This document shows positions 58,109-64,000 of a stretch of 64,000 nucleotides of DNA, piece by piece. The position numbers and the translations under genes are program-made. A model generated the notes under the pieces. It was not told the DNA's origin, did no database searches, and was given only the letters and a program-made list of their open reading frames with translations. Origin of the DNA: Ricinus communis (Eukaryota > Streptophyta > Magnoliopsida > Malpighiales > Euphorbiaceae); the NCBI RefSeq assembly GCF_019578655.1, contig NC_063258.1:18232802-18296801 (forward strand), read 5' to 3'. Positions within the stretch are counted from its first letter, which is position 1; the number at the start of each line of letters is the position of its first letter.

Positions 58109-58500
58109 TTTTTTTTTCAGACAAAAAGGAGTATGTAGTTAGAAATCGTGAAAAAAAAAGTATTTTGTTATTAAAAAGTATCGATTTATAGGAATTTAAC
58201 CATTTTTACTTTGATCAACTATCGTTATTACATTTCACGTGTTTGATAATATAAGTTTATAGCTTAATAACTCAAGACTTTATTATTTGACTGTTAAATC
58301 GATCTCATCGAATTAATGACTTCTTCAGCTATGAATTGACGGTCAAATAACAGAATTAGAAGTTGTTAAATTCCAAATTGACATTATCAAATATGACCAA
58401 ATGATAATGATGGCCAATCGAAGTGAATATGGTTGAATTCTTATAAATTGAGACCTTTAATGGTAAGAGTTTTTCTTTTGTCACGATTTATAATCATATA
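58109..58500. mobile_element. 390-bp foldback-like MITE, copy 2, right end split by copia
   Basis: Parallels 40657-41042 (agacaaaaaggagtatgtagtt, catttttactttgatcaact, ttatttgactgttaaatcg, gtcacgatttataatcat). The right arm reaches the copia LTR at 58500. Sequence after the copia element (63374 onward) is too AT-rich to prove it is the missing end. Confidence 0.5.
58496..58500 (+). other. target-site duplication of copia element, left (ATATA)
   Basis: ATATA directly before the 5' LTR, matched by ATATA at 63369-63373 directly after the 3' LTR. The surrounding DNA is AT-rich, so chance is not negligible, but the placement is exact. Confidence 0.7.
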
Positions 58501-58707
58501 TATTAAGGATTAGAGAAGTTTTTAGACCTCTGCTTAAAATAGGACTCCATATTTAGTATGGATTAGAACTTCTTTTTCTTATATTTGTAGAGAGTCATAT
58601 GGATTGTTTCTCCTTTATATATTAGACCTTTAGGACTTGTATATATACCAGAATATTTTTATTCTGTTAATTAAGAAATCAAGTTCTTCATATCATAAAT
58701 CTCTTTA
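58501..58707 (+). repeat. 5' LTR of copia element (207 bp)
   Basis: TATTAAGGATTAG to ...AAATCTCTTTA, followed at once by the PBS. Contains a ttatatattag TATA-like stretch. Very short LTR with TA...TA rather than TG...CA ends. Confidence 0.9.
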
Positions 58708-58719
58708 TGGTATCAGAGC
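58708..58719 (+). other. primer binding site (initiator tRNA-Met)
   Basis: TGGTATCAGAGC, the standard plant copia PBS, directly at the LTR edge. Confidence 0.95.
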
Positions 58720-58772
58720 ATTCCGATCCGGAATCATCAAACACCAAACACCCTATATCGACAGAATCAACC

Positions 58773-59838
58773 ATGAAGACTGAGATTCAATCTATCTCAG
58801 AACCCATTATCACACAAAGGAATCCTGAAGCATGGGAGCATCCAAACCACCCCCTGCATCTCAATCACAATGATCAACCAGGCATATCGCTTGTTCAACA
58901 ACCTTTGGCAGAAGATAACTACATCACATGGTCTCAATCTATGAAGATGGCTCTCACCATAAAAAACAAAACTGGTTTTATCGATGGTACCTTGTCTGTT
59001 CCAAAACCAAATTCAACAGGTTATCATCAATGGGAAAGGTGCAACACTCTCGTCAAAACATGGCTTCTTAGTGCTTTTTCCAAGGATATCTCAAGCGGCG
59101 TTATTTTACTACCGAACAGCAAGGGATATGTGGCTCGATCTACTCGAAAGGTTTTCTCAAACTAATTCAGTACAATTATTCAATATCGAAAGTTCTATCC
59201 ATGCATGCACACAAAAATCTGAATCTATGATTGCTTTCTTTACCAAGCTGAAAACTCTTTGGGATGAGAAAGATGCACTTAATGCATTCCCACCATGTCA
59301 TTGCGAAGCTGCCTCCCAGATCAAGACTTACCTAGAATCTCAGAAAACTATGCAATTCTTAATGGGATTAGGAGAACAATTTGCAAATGTACATAGCATG
59401 GTCATTAGCATGGATGCTTTGCCCGAGATCAACAAAGCTTACTCAATGGCTTTACGCCATGAAAAACAAGTTGCTGCCTCTATTTCCCAACCTGCTGCAG
59501 AAACATCGGCAGCTTACATGATCAAGAAACCACCAACAAGGTATCAATGTTCAAATGATAATGAAACTAGAGCTGGAGAAAGGAAGTGTGATAAATGCGG
59601 GATGAATAACCGTTCAACCCAACAATGCTGAGCACACCTCAAATGCACCTACTGTAATGGTGAAAGGAACACATGGAAATACTGCAGAAAGCGGAAAGTT
59701 GCACTTGAGACCAAGGAGGGACAAATTAACCATAGCAATTCCACCAGAGACACAAATCAATTTTCTCTTTCACAAGATGAATGTGGACAGATGATAGACC
59801 TTCTCAGCAAATTCAAGAAAATGTCCCCAGACACATAA
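58773..59838 (+). pseudogene. copia gag, frame-broken
   Basis: The likely start ATG is at 58773; the upstream ATG at 58707 overlaps the PBS. The N-terminal copia gag domain (DQPGISLVQQPLAEDNYITW, then KNKTGFIDGT) is followed by a frameshift near 59090-59110, the LWDEKDALNAFPPCHC and MQFLMGLGEQFANVHS blocks, and a first knuckle start CDKCGMNNRSTQQC that lacks its His. A stop follows at 59629. A second, degraded knuckle-like CTYCNGERNTWKYC comes next, then another stop near 59836. Confidence 0.75.
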
Positions 59839-59862
59839 GCTTATAACACACTGCTTCGCAAT

Positions 59863-60462
59863 ATGAACACACGCCAGTCTTCATCTGCTAACCATGCCGC
59901 TACATATGAGGAGTTTACAGGTACACAACCAAACTCAGGTTGGATCCTTGATAGTGGTGCTAGCGACCATATTGTGTGTGACCCAAAACTCCTAACCACA
60001 GTCTCACCTATCACTACATGGGTTGTGCGATTGCCTGATAACAAGATCTATACTGTTACACACATAAGCACTATGGTGTTCTCTTCTACGCTCACACTAC
60101 ACAACGTCCTATGTCTTCCATTATTTCATGTGAATATGGTCTCCATCAGTAAACTAGCATACGATTCATTCTTCATCACCATATTTATCAAACAACTTTG
60201 TTTCATACAGGACCTACAATTGGGGAAGACAATTGGGATGGGAACTGAATGTGAAGGCCTATATTACCTCAGCACTCCTCATGGAAAACTTGCAAAGTGC
60301 AACGTGATACAAAAGGCATCAGCTCCCTTATGGCATTGCAAACTCAAACATCCAGCAAAAAAAGTCATACCCCTCTTCCATTTCCTTAAGAATATAGAAC
60401 CAGCATTTAGTACATGTGATATATGTCCATTGGCCAAGTTACGAGACAGCCATATTGAATAA
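59863..60462 (+). pseudogene. copia protease and pre-integrase domain
   Basis: Open for 199 codons: protease active site WILDSGASDHIVCDP near 59942, LHNVLCLPLFHVNMVSISKL, then LWHCKLKHP and CDICPLAK (zinc-binding HHCC part). The pre-integrase motif is altered (usual form LWHxRLGHP). A stop at 60460 precedes the integrase core. Confidence 0.75.
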
Positions 60463-60479
60463 AACCTTCCTTTAGAGAT

Positions 60480-61135
60480 ACATGTTTTAATTTGATTCAT
60501 GTTGACATATGGGGAGGCTACCAAATTCCCACATTTCCTGGTGCAAAGTACTTTCTCACAATTATAGATGATCACTCATGATGCATTTGGATCTACCTTA
60601 TGAAACACAAGTTAGAAACATAGCAGCTCCTTACCAACTTCATTATCCTTGCCGAGAAACAATTTGGATATAAGGTTCAAACCGTAAGAAGCGACAATGG
60701 CTCTGAATTTCAGTTATATCAACTCTGCTCCAGTAAAGGCATAGAACATCAGACAAGCTGCATAAACACACCTCAACAAAACTCAGTTGTGGAGCGCAAA
60801 CATCGACATCTTCTCAATATGGCAAGAGCTTTACTGTTTCAAGCTCATCTACCAAAGCCTTTCTGGGGAGAGGCAATACTGACTGCGGCATACCTCATCA
60901 ATCGGACACCCTCACCACTTCTTCAAGGAAACACAACTTTCCAAAACTATTTGAAAAGGAACCAACATATTCTCACCTAAAGATCTTCAGATGTAAATGT
61001 TTTGCTTCTACACATCCTAGAACATCCAAGTTCGATCCTAGAGCTATTGAAGGTATCTTTCTCGGCTATCCACATGGATAAAAGGGTTACAAAGTGTTCA
61101 ACCTTGCTACATAAGAAACTCTGATCTCCAGAGAT
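60480..61135 (+). pseudogene. copia integrase core, frame-broken
   Basis: HVDIWGGYQIP near 60499 (first Asp), RSDNGSEFQLY near 60690 (second Asp) and VVERKHRH near 60787 (Glu) keep the catalytic triad. Stops interrupt near 60577 and 60620, and the C-terminal GYPHG block near 61068 is followed by a stop. Confidence 0.75.
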
Positions 61136-61690
61136 GTGATATTCTTTGAAACGGATTTTCCATTCTCTACACCAACAATTCGAGAAAGTTATATGAACCA
61201 ATTCCCACAGTTCTCTAACATCTTCCCTTTGCACAAAGAAGATGTCTTTATTAGTCCAGAACAACCTAGCATCAACATCTCACAACCTGTGCATGCACCT
61301 GCAATAGCGCAGTCTTTACCAAACATCTCCACACTAAATGATCATACACCAAATTCACCTCGTACTACATTGCCTACTTTGCAAACTACTGAACCATCAC
61401 AATAGCATGACATAACATCGTAAGCAACACCAGTCCCTAGCCTTCCAAAAAGAGCCACAAAACCTCCTTCACGACTTCAAGACTATCAAATCGAGGTAAA
61501 ACTCTCTTCACGAAGATCTTCATCTACCCCACATTCTATCTCCAATGTCATATCCTATCAAAACCTTTCTCCCAGACATAAAGCATTCACTGTCAACCTT
61601 AGCATGCACAAAGAACCTCGAACTTACATCCAAGCTGCTCAACATGAACATTAGCGCAAGGCAATGCATCAAGAGATTCAAGCTCTATAG
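61136..61690 (+). other. variable linker between copia integrase and RT
   Basis: Ser/Thr/Pro-rich open stretch (61136-61405), then broken frames. This is the low-complexity hinge normally found between integrase and RT in copia polyproteins. Confidence 0.5.
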
Positions 61691-61699
61691 GATAATGGA

Positions 61700-62424
61700 A
61701 CATGAAGCTTAATACACTTATCTCCTAACAAGCATCTCATTGGCTGCAAGTGGGTGTACAAAACCAAATTACATCCCGACGGCACCATCGACAGGTATAA
61801 AGCACGCTTAGTTGCAAAAGGCTACAGCTAGATTGAGGGGATCGACTATAGAATGTTTGCTCCTATTGCCAAGCTTACCATTGTCCGACTTTTACTTAGT
61901 CTTGTAGCTCTCCAACAATGGCATATACACCAGCCAGACATAAATAATGCATTCCTTAAGGAGATCTTCTCAAAGATGTCTATATGAAACCACCTCCAGA
62001 CTTTGCGAAGCAAGGAGAGAAACGAGTATGCAAGCTTCACAAATCCTTGTATGGACTCAAACAAGCCTCACGCTAATGGTTTATTAAGCTATCTACTGCC
62101 CTGAAACGTGCAGGGTCCATACAAAGCTGGTCAGACTACTCACTATTCATAAGGGACGACAATGGTCAGTTTACATGTCTACTCATGTATGTGGACGATA
62201 TTATTATTGCAGGGAACAACATACAGGCCATAACTAGCGTCAAGCAACAACTCTCCAAAGCGTTTAAGTCAAAGGACATGGGAAATCTAAAGTATTTCCT
62301 TATTATTGAAGTTGTCATATTGCAATGTGGTATAATGTTATGCCAATGAAAGTATGCTCTCCACATACTTCAAAACACAGGCTTCCTTGGAGCTAAGCCA
62401 GCCAAAACACCTGTTGAGCAGAAC
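61700..62424 (+). pseudogene. copia reverse transcriptase, frame-broken
   Basis: GCKWVYKTKLHPDGTIDRYK near 61745, [24 protein letters not shown] near 62042, and the catalytic YVDD near 62191 (MYVDDIIIAGN). Stops occur near 61829, 62073 and 62347, with a shift near 61960. Confidence 0.8.
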
Positions 62425-63143
62425 TTGTTCCTCACACAAGGAACTGGAGAACTACTTAGAAATTCAGCTCAGTATCGAAGGTTAGTAGGCAGATTAATTT
62501 ACTTGATGATAACTAGGCCAGACTTAGTTTATCCGGTCCACATTTTTAGTCAATATATAGGAAGCCCAAGACAGCCACATCTAGATGCAGCACATCATGT
62601 GTTGCGTTACATCAAGCAAGCCCCTGGCCAAGGCATTCTATTGCCATCGCAAAGGGAGTTAGAGTTAACGGCCTACTACGATGCCGACTGGGCAAGGTGC
62701 AAAGACACGAGACGCTCAACATCGGGATATTGTATTTTCCTTAGAAATGCACCAGTGTTATGGAAGAGCAAGAAACAACACACTATGTCTAGGTCAAGCG
62801 CAGAAGTCGAGTACAGATCAATGGCCATTACTTGCTGCGAGATTACATGGCTACGGAATGTACTTAAGGATCTAAGAATCACATGTGATAATCCAGTCAA
62901 GTTGTTTTATGACAACCAGGCCGTAATCCATATTTCTTCCAATCCGGTGTTCCATGAACATACTAAGCACATCGAGATCGATTGTCATTGTCGTACGAGA
63001 GAAGACACAAAATGGAGTAGTGATGACAGTTCACATCGGAATAAAGGACCAACCAGCTGACATGTTTACTAAACCACTCGGACTTAGTCAGTTCATACTT
63101 CTCCTATCCAAGTTAGGAGTCATTAACATTTATACTCCTCACT
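62425..63143 (+). pseudogene. copia RT C-terminus and RNase H, last frame shifted
   Basis: A 211-codon open frame has GRLIYLMITRPDLVYPVH, YDADWARCKDTRRSTSGYC near 62680 and MSRSSAEVEYRSMA near 62790. A frameshift near 62985 moves the final part (DQPADMFTKPLG) to another frame, which runs into the polypurine tract. Confidence 0.8.
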
Positions 63144-63153
63144 TGAGGGGGAG
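63143..63153 (+). other. polypurine tract of copia element
   Basis: TTGAGGGGGAG immediately before the 3' LTR, the usual plant copia form. Confidence 0.9.
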
Positions 63154-63368
63154 TATTAAGGATTAGAGAAATTTTTAGACCTTTACTTGAAATAGGACTC
63201 CACATTTAGTATAGATTAGAACTTCTTTTTCTTATGTTTTTAGAGAGTCATACGCCCTCTTTCTCCTTTATACCTTTATATATTAGATCTTTAGGGGTTG
63301 TATATATACCAGAATGTTTTCATTCTGTTAATTAAGAAATCAAGTTCTTCATATCATAAATCTCTTTA
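63154..63368 (+). repeat. 3' LTR of copia element (215 bp)
   Basis: TATTAAGGATTAG to ...AAATCTCTTTA. Compared with the 5' LTR it has an extra 8 bases (tttatacc type) near 63272 and about 18 substitutions, five of them clustered near 63229-63236. Confidence 0.9.
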
Positions 63369-63373
63369 ATATA

Positions 63374-63732
63374 TATTTTATTTAAAAAATTATATATTTA
63401 AAATAATAAATTAACATGTTACTTTTCTGTCCTTGTTCCTTTTTTTTTTCTATTCTAAATTCTGTCCCACCATCAAATAGTTCTTTCCATTGAATCTAAT
63501 TATAAAAAAAATATTAAACTTCTATTAAGTATACAGTTATTGCTATAAAAGAAAAATCGAAAGAATAGACCAAAAATTTTCAATCCATTAATCGTGAGCT
63601 AACAATTGAAGCACTAGATTATATCTTTATTAATTTAATGAATGATAGAAATGAAAGACGCAGGTAGATAATGTAAGGCTTGCAAATAAGAAATGTAAGA
63701 GAAACAGAGGAAGACATAAACAAGATGGCACA
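63374..63732. other. AT-rich intergenic DNA
   Basis: No gene seen. It may begin with the displaced end of the 390-bp foldback copy 2. Confidence 0.5.
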
Positions 63733-64000
63733 TAGGGCTGAGCACGGATCGGTCCAATTCGGTTATTTATAAATCACCAGTACCATACCAAACCTCGGTT
63801 ATTTTAAAATTAAAGGTACCAGTACCGTACCAAACATAAAAGGATCCAATACCGTATTGTACCAATTTTACGGTTCAATACAGTTCGGTTCGGTGCTATT
63901 TTCGATTCTAAGAAATTTAAAAAATATAACTTTAGTCTCATCTTTAATTAAATAAATTTAGAGAAAATATGATTACCAACCTAAAAAAATTAGCATGAAA
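63733..64000 (+). mobile_element. hAT-like non-autonomous element, cut by window end
   Basis: Starts TAGGGCTGAGCACGGATCGG followed by TCCAATTCGGTT, with repeated ggtacc/ggtac and cggtt(c)gg blocks typical of non-autonomous hAT-like elements. The end resembles both ends of the element at 19700-20600. The right end lies outside the window. Confidence 0.5.

Larger units (their letters stand above)
58501..63368 (+). mobile_element. Ty1/copia retrotransposon, structurally complete but mutated
   Basis: 5' LTR, initiator tRNA-Met PBS, gag, protease, integrase, RT, RNase H, polypurine tract and 3' LTR are all present in copia order over 4.87 kb, flanked by ATATA. Stops and frameshifts occur in every domain. 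The LTRs differ at about 18 positions plus one 8-bp indel (roughly 91% identity by eye), which points to an old insertion. Confidence 0.9.

Noticed and set aside
58708..58719. tRNA-like sequence
   Set aside because: It is the 12-base copia primer binding site complementary to initiator tRNA-Met, not a tRNA gene.

Overview
This is nuclear DNA from a flowering plant, most likely a eudicot. It is very AT-rich and gene-poor, carries plant-type LTR retrotransposons (primer sites matching initiator tRNA-Met and tRNA-Asp), and holds one intact intronless gene whose protein closely resembles the plant-specific AAA-ATPases of the Arabidopsis At5g57480/At4g25835 group. I cannot fix the species; a Euphorbiaceae-like genome would fit but is only a guess. 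No bacterial operon, CRISPR array, phage or tRNA/rRNA gene was seen.

Layout. 1-7062: a minus-strand Ty3/gypsy (Athila/Tat-like) element with two LTRs, a PBS, a decayed gag and a protease ORF, but no reverse transcriptase or integrase. It breaks off abruptly at 7062/7063, where the plus-strand body of a decayed Ty1/copia element begins (7063 to about 11174, 5' LTR missing). 11.2-30.2 kb: AT-rich DNA with two copies of a 1.1-kb long-inverted-repeat (foldback-like) element, a hAT-like non-autonomous element, a candidate SINE, a copia pol scrap, a copia LTR remnant and a possible RNase-H-like scrap. 30194-31741 (minus): the AAA-ATPase gene with a TATA box and a pyrimidine-rich leader. 33.3-36.8 kb: a second minus-strand Athila-like element (5' LTR, perfect tRNA-Asp PBS, gag, zinc knuckle, truncated protease).

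36.8-44.2 kb: AT-rich DNA with a MITE-like element, a 390-bp foldback element and the third 1.1-kb foldback copy. 44.4-46.4 kb: a decayed LINE-type DUF4283 ORF followed by a decayed GRF-zinc-finger gene. 46.5-57.2 kb: three pieces of one GC-rich, roughly 2.9-kb LTR family: a truncated copy, an inverted 400-bp end that abuts a MULE transposase remnant, and a clean solo LTR. The solo LTR sits in one arm of a tandem duplication whose other arm still shows the empty target site. 58.5-63.4 kb: a structurally complete but mutated Ty1/copia element with 5-bp target duplications and unusual TA...TA termini.

Apart from the AAA-ATPase, essentially every recognisable coding trace is a transposon relic, so there is no multi-gene system acting together here. 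The value of the window lies in its insertion history: nested insertion, paired empty and filled sites, chimeric junctions and uncatalogued inverted-repeat families. I did not find a convincing new biological system. The most worthwhile leads are the 1.1-kb foldback family, the gag-protease-only gypsy element, the repeat-bearing GC-rich LTR family and the TA...TA copia termini.
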